Origin: CAVQBC01 sp963848415
Lineage (GTDB): Bacteria > Actinomycetota > Thermoleophilia > Solirubrobacterales > Solirubrobacteraceae
Direction: 5' to 3'
Length of the DNA stretch: 64,000 bases
Assembly: GCA_963848415.1 (NCBI GenBank)
Contig: CAWKDN010000001.1
Span: 2,666,001-2,730,000, forward strand
Position numbers and translations under genes: made by a program. Shown here in pieces: positions 39,771 through 48,682 of the stretch. Position 1 is the first letter of the stretch, and each line of letters opens with the position of its first letter. Below the pieces are notes generated by a model. It did no database searches. It was not told the DNA's origin and was given only the letters and a program-made list of their open reading frames with translations.

Positions 39771-40403
39771 TCAGGCGTAGGCCGGAACGCCGTCGGACTC
39801 GACGATCCCGAAGATCTCCTCCGAGGCGCGGTCGAACTCCTCGTCGGAGAGCACCGGCGTGCCCTCGAAGGGCAGCTCGCGGGAGATCTCGAGCCACGAG
39901 CGGCAGCCGCCGTGGTCGTCGCGCACCTTGACGGTCACCGGGCGCGGGATGCGGTAGGTCCGCAGCAGCAGGACGTGCAGCGGATGACGGCGCTTCCAGG
40001 CCAGGCGCTTCTCGGCGTAGTCCGGCGTCCAGACGTAGAACGGCGAGAGCGCCTCGACGGCGCGCCGGTCGGTCACCGTCCAGGAGCCGGCCACCTCGGC
40101 CCACGCCCGGATGCGGACGCGATCGGGCTGGGAGATGCCGCCGTCGACGTAGAGGGCCTGGACAGGGGGCTCGCCGTCGGGCCAGACACCCTCCTCGAGC
40201 GCGCGGCGCAGCTCGGGCTGGTGGGACTCGCGCACGAGGTCGGTGCGCTGGTGGTCGAACGTCGGGTAGAGGAAGAAGCGGTCGTGGTCGACGCTGAAGT
40301 GCTTCTGGGGCTCACGGATGCCGCCCTTGCGCAGTGTGACCAGCTGCTCGCCCTCCGCGAGCGCGCGCACCGTGACAGCCCATTCTTTGAAAGCGATTGG
40401 CAT
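39771..40403 (-). CDS. DUF1802 family protein
   Basis: 210 residues matching the DUF1802 pattern: FKEWAVTVRALAEGEQLVTLRKGGI at the N-terminus (a conserved start), HDRFFLYPTFDHQRTDLVRE, and RIRAWAEVAG with the VWTPDYAEKRLAWKRRHPL segment. The function of the family is unknown; it is a soluble protein. Its ATG at 40403 is about 100 bases downstream of a probable promoter (TTGTAA...TAGTAT). Confidence 0.85.
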   Translation of the reverse strand: MPIAFKEWAVTVRALAEGEQLVTLRKGGIREPQKHFSVDHDRFFLYPTFDHQRTDLVRESHQPELRRALEEGVWPDGEPPVQALYVDGGISQPDRVRIRAWAEVAGSWTVTDRRAVEALSPFYVWTPDYAEKRLAWKRRHPLHVLLLRTYRIPRPVTVKVRDDHGGCRSWLEISRELPFEGTPVLSDEEFDRASEEIFGIVESDGVPAYA

Positions 40404-40513
40404 AGGGAAGTTGCGATTCGAGAGGGACTACTACCAGCAAAGGGACGACCGCAAACCACTTCACGCGCCGCCGCACCTTGACCCTGCCGCGGCGCCGAGC
40501 CGACCCCCTTCAC

Positions 40514-40543
40514 ATACTAAGCACAACACCCCAACGCTTACAA
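40514..40543 (-). promoter_or_regulatory. Promoter of the DUF1802 gene
   Basis: On the minus strand TTGTAA (40543-40538) and TAGTAT (40519-40514) are 18 bases apart; predicted start of transcription about 40506. The region is strikingly AT-rich for this genome. Confidence 0.55.
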
Positions 40544-40586
40544 ATGGTCCTGCAAAGAACCATCTTTTGGGGGATCTGCGGGCGGC

Positions 40587-41468
40587 TCAGACCCGGGTGG
40601 AGCCGAGCGCCTCGACCACCTCGAGCACCGCCGAGAAGTCCTGCTCGGCCAACCCGTGTCCGACGCCCGCGCTGAACAGCTCGCGGGTCAGCGCGGCGGC
40701 CGGGAACGGGGCGCCCGCGCCGGCGGCGGCCTCGAGGCAGAGCCCCAGGTCCTTGAGCATGTGCTCGAGCTTGAACTGCGGCGCGAAGTCGTGGGCCAGC
40801 ATCGACTCGCCCTTGAGCGTGAGCATCGTCGAGCCGGCCGAGCCCGCCGACATCACCTCGACCAGCGCGCCGAGGTCGGTGCCGGTCCGGCGCCCGACGA
40901 CGAGCGCCTGGGCGAGCGTCGCGCAGTTGGTCGCGCTGACGGCGTTGGAGATGACCTTGACCGTCTGGCCCTGCCCGGCGCCGCCGGCGTGGACGATGCG
41001 CTCGCCCATCGCCTCCAGCAGCGGGCGCGCACGGTCGACGTCCGCGTCGCTGCCGCCGGCCATGATCGTCAGCGTCCCGTCCTCGGCGCGCGGCGAGGAT
41101 CCCGTGACCGGGGCGTCGACGAAGCCGTGCCCGCGCTCGCGCAGCTCCGCGTCGAGCGAGCGCGCGGTGGCCGGCGCGATCGTCGAGCAGTCGACGAACA
41201 GCGTGCCCGGCGCGGCGCCGGACACGGCGCCGTCGACTCCGAGCAGCGCGTCCTGCACCTGCGGCCCGTCGACGACCATCGTGACGACCGCGTCGACGCC
41301 GCTCGCGGCCGCGGCGGGCGTGGCGGCCACCGTCGCCGCGTGCTCGCCGGCCCACTGCTCGGCGACCGCGCGCGTGCGGTTGTAGACCGTCAGCTCGTGA
41401 CCGGCGCGGCGCAGGCACGCGGCCATGCGCGATCCCATGATGCCCAGCCCGATGAAGCCGACCCGCAC
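40587..41468 (-). CDS. 3-hydroxyisobutyrate dehydrogenase-like NAD(P)-dependent oxidoreductase
   Basis: 293 residues from GTG 41468, preceded by GGAGG. The Rossmann motif VGFIGLGIMGSRMAA, the substrate-binding DAPVTGSSPRAEDGTL and the catalytic Lys of GQTVKVISNAVSAT are clear. The family includes 3-hydroxyisobutyrate dehydrogenase and tartronate-semialdehyde reductase (GarR/GlxR); the exact substrate cannot be told. Ends at 40587. Confidence 0.9.
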   Translation of the reverse strand: MRVGFIGLGIMGSRMAACLRRAGHELTVYNRTRAVAEQWAGEHAATVAATPAAAASGVDAVVTMVVDGPQVQDALLGVDGAVSGAAPGTLFVDCSTIAPATARSLDAELRERGHGFVDAPVTGSSPRAEDGTLTIMAGGSDADVDRARPLLEAMGERIVHAGGAGQGQTVKVISNAVSATNCATLAQALVVGRRTGTDLGALVEVMSAGSAGSTMLTLKGESMLAHDFAPQFKLEHMLKDLGLCLEAAAGAGAPFPAAALTRELFSAGVGHGLAEQDFSAVLEVVEALGSTRV

Positions 41469-41524
41469 GCCACCACCTCCGCCTTCCGCTCGTCGTGGCG
41501 GCCGAGGGTAGTGGGCGGGGGAGC

Positions 41525-41953
41525 TCAGGCCGCCAGGTCCACCTCTTCGGAGTCGGCCAGGTGCTGGTGGGAGGGGCAGTAGCCGTTGTGCGGCAGGGGG
41601 ATCCGCTGGCACGGCGTCCCCCGCCGGGTGGTCGCCCGGCATTCGAGCCGATTGCCGGCCAGGTCGAAGCCCGCCAGCGGCTGGGAGGCGAAGAAGTCCT
41701 GCGCGAAGGTCATGTGGCGCTCGACCACCGCGAGGACCCACGACTGCGCGGTGATGGGGAAGAAGACCCGGATGTCGTTGAACAGCGTCCGCGAGGGCCG
41801 GGCGAAGTAGTGGCGATCGGTGGCGAGGCGCTGGATCGCGACCTCGCACATCCGCAATACGCGCTCATGGTTCCCCGGACCGCTGGGACAGACCCTCTTC
41901 TCGGCGATCGCGGGAGCGAGCTCACGGTAGATCGCGCGGCTGAAGCGATACAT
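41525..41953 (-). CDS. Protein with C-terminal CxxxTxxGxxC zinc knuckle (DUF5763-like)
   Basis: 142 residues. N-terminal region helical (FSRAIYRELAPAIAEKRVCP, then RLATDRHYFARPSRTLFNDI). The C-terminal 30 residues have ECRATTRRGTPCQRIPLPHN followed by GYCPSHQH, a four-ligand Zn knuckle found in small actinobacterial regulators and nucleic-acid-binding proteins. Upstream (41954-42072) lies a palindromic operator-like site and another dyad. Function unknown. Confidence 0.7.
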   Translation of the reverse strand: MYRFSRAIYRELAPAIAEKRVCPSGPGNHERVLRMCEVAIQRLATDRHYFARPSRTLFNDIRVFFPITAQSWVLAVVERHMTFAQDFFASQPLAGFDLAGNRLECRATTRRGTPCQRIPLPHNGYCPSHQHLADSEEVDLAA

Positions 41954-42030
41954 CTATGGCGTTCCTTGTGGTCGTGCGTCTCGAGCCCCCGCGGCCTCTC
42001 CCCCGCGGGACGACCGAAGCTTGCGGTCGA

Positions 42031-42048
42031 AGTGTTCAGGCGAACACT
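42031..42048. promoter_or_regulatory. Perfect inverted repeat, possible operator
   Basis: AGTGTTC-AGGC-GAACACT: seven-base arms, four-base spacer. GTTC-N4-GAAC arms are opposite in orientation to the actinobacterial LexA box (GAAC-N4-GTTC), so this is not an SOS site. TetR-type operators often have this form. It lies about 80 bases upstream of the zinc-knuckle gene on the minus strand. Confidence 0.5.
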
Positions 42049-42072
42049 CACGTTCTATTGACTTCATGTTAA

Positions 42073-42093
42073 GACTCCCCCGTTCGGGGGGTC
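42073..42093 (-). terminator. Hairpin terminator of nadB
   Basis: On the minus strand, directly after the nadB stop, GACCCCCCGAACGGGGGAGTC folds into a stem with loop GAA and one bulge, followed by CTTAAC; a compact intrinsic terminator. Confidence 0.7.
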
Positions 42094-43555
42094 AAGCCCA
42101 CGGCTCGAAGATCACCCGTTCCTCACCCGCGGCGATCACCGAGTGCAGCTCGGCGAGCGCCGGGTCCGTCCCGGGGAAGTCGGTGCGCGCGTGGGCGCCG
42201 CGGCTCTCCTCGCGGGCCAGCGCGGAGGCCGTGACGAGCCGGGCGAGCGGGTGAGCGATCGCGCGCGCCTCGTGCAGCCCGTCGGCGTCGCGCTCGAGCC
42301 CGGCCAGGCGCCACATGGCCTCGCGCGTCTCCCGGCTGGGCGGCGTCGCAGCGGTGCCGGTGGCGGCGTCCGGGGGGGCGTCGGGCGCCACCGCGGCAGG
42401 CTCGTCCAGGCCCGCCAGCGCCGCCCGGCGCCCGAAGACGAAGCACTCCGAGAGCGAGTTCGAGGCGAGCCGGTTGGCGCCGTGCAGGCCGGTGCAGGCG
42501 CACTCCCCGACGGCGTAGAGCCCGGGCACGCCGGTCCGGCCGTGCAGGTCTGAGACGACGCCGCCCATCACGTAGTGGCTGGCGGGCGCGACGGGCACCC
42601 GCTCGCGGGTCGGATCCACGCCCGCCTCCCGCAGCGCGCCGACGACGTTCGGGAAGTGCGCGGGATCGACCGAGCGCATGTCGAGCCACACCTGGGCCTC
42701 GCCGCGCCGGTGCATGACCGCGACGATCGCGCGGGCGACCTCGTCGCGCGGGCGCAGCTCGTCGACGAAGCGCGCGCCGTCCGCGTCGTGCAGCGTCGCG
42801 CCCTCGCCGCGGATGGCCTCGGTGACGAGGAAGCCCTCCCGCCCGGGCACCCCGGTGACCGCCGTCGGATGGAACTGGACGAACTCGAGGTCGGCGAGCG
42901 AGGCGCCCGCGGCGCGCGCGAGCATGAGCCCGGAGCCGAAGGAGCCGGGCGGGTTGGTCGTGCGCGACCACAGCGCGGCCGCCCCGCCGGTGGCGAGCAC
43001 GACGGCCCGGGCAGCAAGCGTCGGGCCGCCGTCGAGGCGGACGCCGGTGCAGCGCCCCTCGGGATCGACCGCGAGCGACGCCGCCCGCCGGCCGGCGAGC
43101 ACCTCGATCCCGTCGCGGCCGGCGACCGCGTCGGCCAGGTCCTGCAGGATCCGCTGCCCGGTTGCGCTCCCGCCCGCGTGCACCACTCGCCGGCGCGAGT
43201 GGCCGCCCTCGAGGCCGAGCGCGACGCCCCCGTCGGGGCCGGCGTCGAAGCGCACGCCGAGCGCCTCGAGGTCCGCGAAGCGCCCGGGCGCCTCCGAGCA
43301 GAGCACCTCGGCGGCGCTGCGGCGCACGAGCCGGCGCCCGGCGGCCAGCGTGTCCTCGAGGTGCAGGGCCGGCGCGTCGTCGTCCGACAGCGCCGCGGCG
43401 AGGCCGCCCTGGGCCCAGTAAGAGGCGGTCTGGGCGAGCGGCCGGGCCGACACGAGGGTGACGGCCGCGCCCTGCCCGGCCGCCGTGAGCGCCGCGAAGA
43501 GCCCGGCCGCCCCGGCGCCGACCACCACGAGCTCCGGTACGGGCGCGGGGGTCAC
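42092..43555 (-). CDS. nadB: L-aspartate oxidase
   Basis: 487 residues. FAD-binding LVVVGAGAAGLFAAL, the flavin loop TASYWAQGGLAAAL, substrate loop with GGHSRRRVVHAGG and the C-terminal GVPGLYAVGECACTGLHGAN region match the succinate-dehydrogenase-like oxidases; the length is normal. NadB oxidises aspartate to iminoaspartate for NAD synthesis. nadA and nadC are not in the window. The GTG start at 43555 is divergent from the HDAC-like gene; a TACCGT box lies within the short gap. Confidence 0.93.
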   Translation of the reverse strand: MTPAPVPELVVVGAGAAGLFAALTAAGQGAAVTLVSARPLAQTASYWAQGGLAAALSDDDAPALHLEDTLAAGRRLVRRSAAEVLCSEAPGRFADLEALGVRFDAGPDGGVALGLEGGHSRRRVVHAGGSATGQRILQDLADAVAGRDGIEVLAGRRAASLAVDPEGRCTGVRLDGGPTLAARAVVLATGGAAALWSRTTNPPGSFGSGLMLARAAGASLADLEFVQFHPTAVTGVPGREGFLVTEAIRGEGATLHDADGARFVDELRPRDEVARAIVAVMHRRGEAQVWLDMRSVDPAHFPNVVGALREAGVDPTRERVPVAPASHYVMGGVVSDLHGRTGVPGLYAVGECACTGLHGANRLASNSLSECFVFGRRAALAGLDEPAAVAPDAPPDAATGTAATPPSRETREAMWRLAGLERDADGLHEARAIAHPLARLVTASALAREESRGAHARTDFPGTDPALAELHSVIAAGEERVIFEPWA

Positions 43556-43575
43556 GGACGGACTACGGTACCGGC

Positions 43576-44634
43576 ATGGCCTCAGCTTCCCGGGCGCCCC
43601 TCTGGCTGCGCCACGCCGCCTCGCTGCGCCACGAGATCCCCGGCCACCCGGAGCGTCCCGAGCGCCTGCTGGCGCTCGAGGCGACGCTCGCCGACCGCGA
43701 CTGGCTCGGCTGGCGGGTGGCCGAGGCGCCGGCGGTCGAACGCCAGCAGCTGCGCGCGGTGCACCCGGAGGAGCACATCGCCGCCATCGAGGACCTGTGC
43801 GCGAGCGGCGGCGGCATGATCGACATGGACACCGCCGCCGTGCCCGAGACGTGGGAGGCGGTCGTGCGCGGCGCCGGGGCGGCGGTGGCGGTGGTCGACG
43901 CGCTGCTCGGCGGCGACGCCCCGGCGGCCTTCGCCGGCGTGCGGCCGCCCGGCCATCACGCCACGCGCTCGCGGGCGATGGGCTTCTGCTTCTTCAACAA
44001 CGTCGCCGTCGCCGCCCGCCACGCCACCGTCGCGCACGGGCTCGAGCGCGTGCTGATCCTCGACTGGGACGTCCACCACGGCAACGGGACGAACGACATC
44101 TTCTACGCCGACGACGACGTCCTGTTCGTCTCGATCCATCAGTCGCCGCTGTATCCGGGGACCGGCGACGCCCGTGACGCGGGCTCGGGCGACGGGACCG
44201 GGTACACCGTCAACCTGCCCGTGCCGCCGGGGACCGGCGACGAGGGCTATCGCTCACTGGTCGAGCACGTCGCGTGCCCGTTGATCGAGGCCTGGGAGCC
44301 CGAGCTGGTGCTGCTGAGCGCCGGCTTCGACGCCCACCACGCCGATCCGCTGGCCAACTGCCTGGTGACCGAGGCCGGCTTCGCCGGCATGACCGCGTCG
44401 ATCCGCCGCGCGTGCGAGGCGGCGGGCGCGCCGCTCGGCGGCACGCTGGAGGGCGGCTACTCGCTGGAGGCGCTGACGGGCTCGATGGTCGCGGTGCTGC
44501 CGGTCCTGGGCGGCTCGGGCGGCGTGGACGAGGGTGGGCCCGTCGAGGTCCACCCGCTGGCGGCCGAGGCGGCCAAGCGGCTCGAGCCCATGTGGCCGTC
44601 GGTCGCCGCCGCGGTGGCGGCGGCGTTGCGCTGA
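43576..44634 (+). CDS. Histone-deacetylase-family amidohydrolase (class II HDAC-like)
   Basis: 352 residues. Zn ligands and active site: RPPGHHATR (two adjacent His), LDWDVHHGNGT (Asp and His ligands), SAGFDAHHADP (second Asp), and GGTLEGGYSLEAL. Bacterial members deacetylate polyamines (acetylpolyamine amidohydrolase) or act in acetoin utilisation; the substrate is unknown here. A TACGGT box at 43564-43569, six bases before the ATG, suggests a leaderless transcript. Confidence 0.92.
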   Translation: MASASRAPLWLRHAASLRHEIPGHPERPERLLALEATLADRDWLGWRVAEAPAVERQQLRAVHPEEHIAAIEDLCASGGGMIDMDTAAVPETWEAVVRGAGAAVAVVDALLGGDAPAAFAGVRPPGHHATRSRAMGFCFFNNVAVAARHATVAHGLERVLILDWDVHHGNGTNDIFYADDDVLFVSIHQSPLYPGTGDARDAGSGDGTGYTVNLPVPPGTGDEGYRSLVEHVACPLIEAWEPELVLLSAGFDAHHADPLANCLVTEAGFAGMTASIRRACEAAGAPLGGTLEGGYSLEALTGSMVAVLPVLGGSGGVDEGGPVEVHPLAAEAAKRLEPMWPSVAAAVAAALR

Positions 44635-44657
44635 GCCGGCGCGGCGGCGGCGCCGGC
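44635..44657. terminator. Bidirectional hairpin between convergent genes
   Basis: GCCGGCGC (44635-44642) pairs with GCGCCGGC (44650-44657); seven-base loop. It fills the gap between the HDAC-like gene and the SPOR gene. Confidence 0.65.
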
Positions 44658-44658
44658 G

Positions 44659-45381
44659 TCAGTCCGGTGAGACGCGGCGGGGGTAGGCCTCGCCGCCGAT
44701 CTCCTCGGCCTGGGAACGCGCGCGCGACTGGCTCTCGAACTGACCGACCCACGCGACCCAGTAGCCGGGACGCAGCGAGCTGAAGTCGTCGGAGTCCAGG
44801 ATCCCGGCGTCGCGGCCGGCGTCGATCTGCTGCGTCGCGGCCCGCTCGGCGGCGCTGCGGCTCGTGGTCGAGCGGACGATGACCGTCCACGCGGTCTCGC
44901 CCGCGGGCCATTCGGGCACCGCCTCCTCGCCGGCGGGCGGCGAGCCGGCGTCGGGCGTCGGCGTCGGGGTCGGCGCGGTGTCGCCGCCGGGGGCCGGCGT
45001 GGGCGTCGGCTCGGTGCCGGGCGCCGGGGCCGGTGTCGGCGCCGCGCCGGGGTCCGGGGCGGGCGTCGTGGCCGGCGGAACGGGTGTGGGCACCGGGGCC
45101 GCCGGGGTGGGCTCGGGCGCCTGGGCGACGGGCTCGCCGCCGTCGGCGAGCTCGAGGAAGACGATCACCGCGGCCACCGCGATCAGGCCCAGCACGACGC
45201 TGGCGATGACCAGCGGGCCGCGCCAGGCGGGGGTGCGTGCGATTCGCGCTCCGACGTCCGCCCCGCAGGTCAGGCACCACTCCTGCTCGGGGGTCAGGGT
45301 GGCTCCGCAGCGCGGGCAGGTGCGCGGGGCCGGCGCGGCGGATGGGGTGGGCGGCGGCGTCTGGACCGGGCTGCCGGTCAT
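44659..45381 (-). CDS. Zinc-ribbon and SPOR-domain membrane protein
   Basis: 240 residues. Zinc ribbon (RTCPRCGATLTPEQEWCLTCG), one TM helix (LVIASVVLGLIAVAAVIVFL), a long Pro/Thr linker and a C-terminal SPOR domain (TAWTVIVRSTTSRSAAERA to QSRARSQAEEIGGEAYPRRV). SPOR domains bind denuded peptidoglycan at the division septum, so a role in envelope remodelling is likely. The ATG overlaps the preceding gene's stop (ATGA). Confidence 0.8.
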   Translation of the reverse strand: MTGSPVQTPPPTPSAAPAPRTCPRCGATLTPEQEWCLTCGADVGARIARTPAWRGPLVIASVVLGLIAVAAVIVFLELADGGEPVAQAPEPTPAAPVPTPVPPATTPAPDPGAAPTPAPAPGTEPTPTPAPGGDTAPTPTPTPDAGSPPAGEEAVPEWPAGETAWTVIVRSTTSRSAAERAATQQIDAGRDAGILDSDDFSSLRPGYWVAWVGQFESQSRARSQAEEIGGEAYPRRVSPD

Positions 45382-46392
45382 GGCCGGGGCCGGCCCGTGC
45401 GCACCGGCTCCTGGCCGGTCGTCCGCTCCGGGGCGGGGTGCTCGGGCGGGGTGGGGGAGGGCGCCGCGTCGCGACCGTCGTGGCCGTCTCCGCCGCGGTC
45501 GCCCGCCGCCGGGTCGCTGTCGCCGCGATCGCCGGCCGGCGTCGCCGGGTCGCTCTGGCCACGATCGGCTCCGGCCACGGCGGCGTCGCTTCCGGTCGGC
45601 TTGCGGTCCGCCGGTGCCGATTCGCTCCCGCCGCCCGTCGTGGGGTCCGGCGGGGCGTCGGCCGCCTCGGCCGCCTCGGCCGTCCGCCGGCCGCGCTCGC
45701 GCCCGAACAGACTCGAGCGCCCGTCGCGGTCCGCCGGCGCGGCGGCCGCGGACGCCGGCCGGCTCGGCGGGCTCGCCGCCTTTGCCTCGGCGGCGGCCAG
45801 CCGGCGGCGCGCGCCGCGCGTGAGCGGATTGCCGCAGTTCGAGCAGAAGCGGTCGCGGCTGCCGTGCAGCTCGGCGCAGGCCGGGCAGCTGCCGCCCACG
45901 CCGGGCTCGCGCAGGATGGTCGGCTCCGCGGAACGCCCGAGCATCGTCTCGAGCTCGCCCAGCTCGCCGTCGACGCGATCGATCCGCTCGAGCTTGGTGG
46001 CGATCAGGTCCTCGTGGCGGCCGTGGTCGCCGCGCTGCCCGGCGCGATGGATCTCGTGCACGATGCCGCCGAGGTCGCGCAGCAGCAGCTCGCGGATGCG
46101 CTGCAGCACCCCGACGCGGCGCCGCAGGCGGGAGCGCCGCCGCGTGCTGGGCCGGGCGGCGAGCACCTCGTCGGGATCGACGCCCGCCGGCAGGTCGCGG
46201 ATGCGCTCGTCGGGCAGCGGGTGGCCCTGCTGGGGGTGGGCCTCCACAGCCTGGGCGCCCGGATCGCTGCCGGGCGCCGGATGGCCGAGCGGCGGCCCGA
46301 GCGGCGAGGAGCTCTCCGCGGACGGATCGGCCGAGGGCGCCTCCGCGGTCGCGGCGCGCGGGCGTCGGATGCGTCGAAACAGGCCGCTCATA
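45378..46392 (-). CDS. Zinc-ribbon protein with acidic, disordered tail
   Basis: 337 residues. The Arg-rich N-terminus (FRRIRRPRAATAEAP) and a helical segment (LQRIRELLLRDLGGIVHEIH, KLERIDRVDGELGELETMLG) precede a zinc ribbon (CPACAELHGSRDRFCSNCG). The rest is disordered, Asp/Gly/Pro-rich. Translationally coupled to the SPOR protein downstream. Function unknown; a scaffolding role with the SPOR protein is inference. Confidence 0.7.
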
Positions 46393-46498
46393 GCGCCCGG
46401 GGGCGATCGTCTCTCTGCCCCGGGGAGCCGAGTATAGGCGCCGTCCTGGCGGCTCCCGCCCGGCTGCTCCGGCGCGGTCGGCGGCCACGCGGCCCGGC

Positions 46499-47437
46499 TC
46501 AGGCGCGTTGCGCGACCAGCTCCCGCCAGGCCGCCGCCACGCGGCCGGCCATGCGTTCGGCCGAGAACAGCTCGGCGCGGGCGCGGCCGTCGACGCGCGG
46601 GTCGGGATCGCGCAGGTGCGCGGCCGCGGCGGCTCGCCACCGCTCGCGGTCGTAGGGCGCGCACAGCGCTCCGCGGATCCCCTCCAGCGCGACCGGATGG
46701 ATGCCGACGGGCGTCCCGAGCGCCGGGACGCCACAGGCGATCGCCTCGATCACCGCAAGCCCGAAGCCCTCGGCCTGCGAGGGCACCAGCACGGCGTTGG
46801 CCGCGTTGATCCACAGCGGGACGTCCTGCGGGTCGCTGCGCCCGAGCGTGTGCAGCGTGGCGCCGGCCGCGGCGGCGACCTCGCGGGCGCGATCGGCGCG
46901 CTTGAGCGGACGGGCGGGGTCGTGGGGGAAGAGCAGGCAGGGCTCGTCCGGGTCCAGCCCGAGCGCCTCGCGCGCCTCGCGGCGGGGAATCGGCCGGAAG
47001 CGCTCGAGGTCGATCCCGACCGGCAGGACGGCGACCCGGCGCGTGGTCCCCGCGCCGGGGACGAGCCGGCTGAACTCGCGCGAGACGGCCGCGGGCAGCG
47101 CCGTGAAAGGGAGCGCCGCGAGGCTGATCCGCCGCGAGCGCGCATGGAAGAGATCGTTGCCGTGCAGCGTCACGACGACGGGCCCGCGGCGGGCGGCGAG
47201 CGCGGGCCAGGCGGTGAGCCCGAAGTGCGCGTGGACGACGTCGAATCGCTGGCCCCGGTACCGCCGCCGGAGCTCGCGCGCGGCCCGCGGGTAGGCGCGC
47301 AGGCCGGGGTCGAACGCGAACAGCTCGATCTCGACGTCCTCGCGCCGGCGCAGCGCCTCGACCTGGTCGCGGACGAAGGAGCCGAGCGCCGGGCGCTCCG
47401 GCGACGGGTACATGTTCGTGACCACGAGCGCGCGCAC
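46499..47437 (-). CDS. Glycosyltransferase, GT4-like
   Basis: 312 residues from GTG 47437. The N-terminal domain has VVTNMYPSPERPALGSFVRD and HAHFGLTAWP; the C-terminal domain has the E-x7-E motif EGFGLAVIEAIACGVPALGT that binds the nucleotide sugar. It transfers a sugar from NDP-sugar to an unknown acceptor, probably in surface polysaccharide or glycolipid synthesis. The gene is divergent from the pilin gene. Confidence 0.9.
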   Translation of the reverse strand: MRALVVTNMYPSPERPALGSFVRDQVEALRRREDVEIELFAFDPGLRAYPRAARELRRRYRGQRFDVVHAHFGLTAWPALAARRGPVVVTLHGNDLFHARSRRISLAALPFTALPAAVSREFSRLVPGAGTTRRVAVLPVGIDLERFRPIPRREAREALGLDPDEPCLLFPHDPARPLKRADRAREVAAAAGATLHTLGRSDPQDVPLWINAANAVLVPSQAEGFGLAVIEAIACGVPALGTPVGIHPVALEGIRGALCAPYDRERWRAAAAAHLRDPDPRVDGRARAELFSAERMAGRVAAAWRELVAQRA

Positions 47438-47669
47438 GAGCGGCGCCGAGCCTAGTCGAGCGATCCTGCTCCTGGCCGACCGGCGCCCGCCGATCGGCCT
47501 GCTCGGCTGGCGGTCTCCGGCCAGGGCGCCGCTGGTGCGACTGCGCAGATTCGTCACACCGCCGCGACGGAATCGTGACCTCCGCGTCTGGTTCCGTGAC
47601 GCGCACCACCGGAGACTGGATCGCGGCTCCGCGCACGCCGCGGAGGAAGCGGACGGATCGGAGGTCGCG

Positions 47670-47891
47670 GTGTTCTACGAGGTCATGGGGCGCGTCCACG
47701 CCGGGGCGGCTGCCCTGCGGGAGCGCCAGCACGGGCAGGGGACGGTCGAGTACGTGGGGCTGATCCTGTTGATCGCCGTCATCCTGGCCGGCGTCGTGAA
47801 GGCCAGCAGCGGATTCTCCGACGACGGCGTCGCCAAGGCCGTGGTCGAGAAGCTCAAGCAGGCGATCAAGGACGTCGGCGGTGGCAAGTAG
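47670..47891 (+). CDS. Flp-type pilin / class III prepilin-like protein
   Basis: 73 residues from GTG 47670, preceded by GGAGG. Short basic leader and the prepilin cleavage region GQGTVEYVGLILLIAVILAG, where Glu at +5 and the hydrophobic helix are typical of Flp/Tad pilins. Other tad genes are not in the window. An orphan pilin gene is unusual; the product may be a pseudopilin of a Tad system elsewhere. Confidence 0.8.
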   Translation: MFYEVMGRVHAGAAALRERQHGQGTVEYVGLILLIAVILAGVVKASSGFSDDGVAKAVVEKLKQAIKDVGGGK

Positions 47892-48110
47892 CCCACCGCC
47901 CGGGGCGCGCGGGCCGGTCGCCCTGCGTGACCGCCCGAGGCCGTCGCGCAGCGGCGCGACGCCGTCTCGCCCCGCGCTCGCCGGCCCCGCCGGTGATGAC
48001 ACCCCTACCACCCGGACGGCGACATCCGAGGGCCGTCCGGGTCGACGCCCGTCAACCCCCGCCAACAACGGTGCGGGTCCGATGGCGTGGGCGCTCGCGA
48101 GCCGCGCGGG

Positions 48111-48222
48111 GCGAGCAAACGTCGAGATCAGCAGTGCTGCCGGTGCAACCTCGACGTCTTGCTCGCCATGGGACCACAACGTCCAGATCGACGCGCGCGA
48201 CCCCGCGGATCTCGACGTTTTG
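48111..48222. repeat. Two adjacent related hairpins in a 500-bp gene-free stretch
   Basis: Hairpin 1: GCGAGCAAACGTCGAG (48111-48126) pairs with CTCGACGTCTTGCTCGC (48150-48166), one bulge. Hairpin 2: CAACGTCCAGATC (48177-48189) pairs with GATCTCGACGTTTTG (48208-48222). The arms share ACGTCGAGATC, so the two are related by duplication. The stretch 47892-48389 otherwise holds no gene I can support. Confidence 0.6.
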
Positions 48223-48389
48223 ACCGCTCCCGGGGCCTCCCACCCGGTCCCGCACCCCTTGCTGGCGAGGTTCGCCGGGATATCGACGGCGACGCAAGGT
48301 TTCGCCGGGCTCCCGCTACCGAGCGCCCCTGACCGCACGGACTCGTGCTCGCCTTCATCACCCGCGTCCCGGTGACCTACCGGCTTCCG

Positions 48390-48570
48390 CGAAGACCTCG
48401 ACCGCCGGCGGGTCGCGGCGCTGGTCGGCGGCAACATCCCGGGGCTGGCGCTCGGCGTGGCGGTCCTCTCGTCCGTGGACGAGGTCGCCATCAAAGTCGC
48501 CGGGGTCATCGTGATGGTCGCGGCCGTGCTGCTCGCCGTAGGCGCACTCGACATCGACGCGTTCTGGCCC
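48390..48570 (+). pseudogene. 3' remnant of a TauE/SafE sulfite-exporter-like gene
   Basis: The frame reads LDRRRVAALVGGNIPGLALG, VAVLSSVDEVAIKVAGVIVM and VAAVLLAVGALD, the last helices of a TauE/SafE permease (DRRRVAAL-xxGxxPG-xxG). The N-terminal two thirds is missing and no start codon or signal precedes it. It is a fragment. Confidence 0.6.
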
Positions 48571-48682
48571 GCATCCGCCGTCTGGCTGCCTCGCCGGCGG
48601 GCATGGCGGGCCGCCACGCCGCGGGCGGAGCGGCGGAAGCCGCCACCCGCGAGCGGCCCGGGCGGCGTGCCAGACTCACCGG

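Noticed and set aside
42031..42052. Possible LexA/SOS box
   Set aside because: The arms are GTTC-N4-GAAC; the GAAC...GTTC pair present has six bases between, not four.
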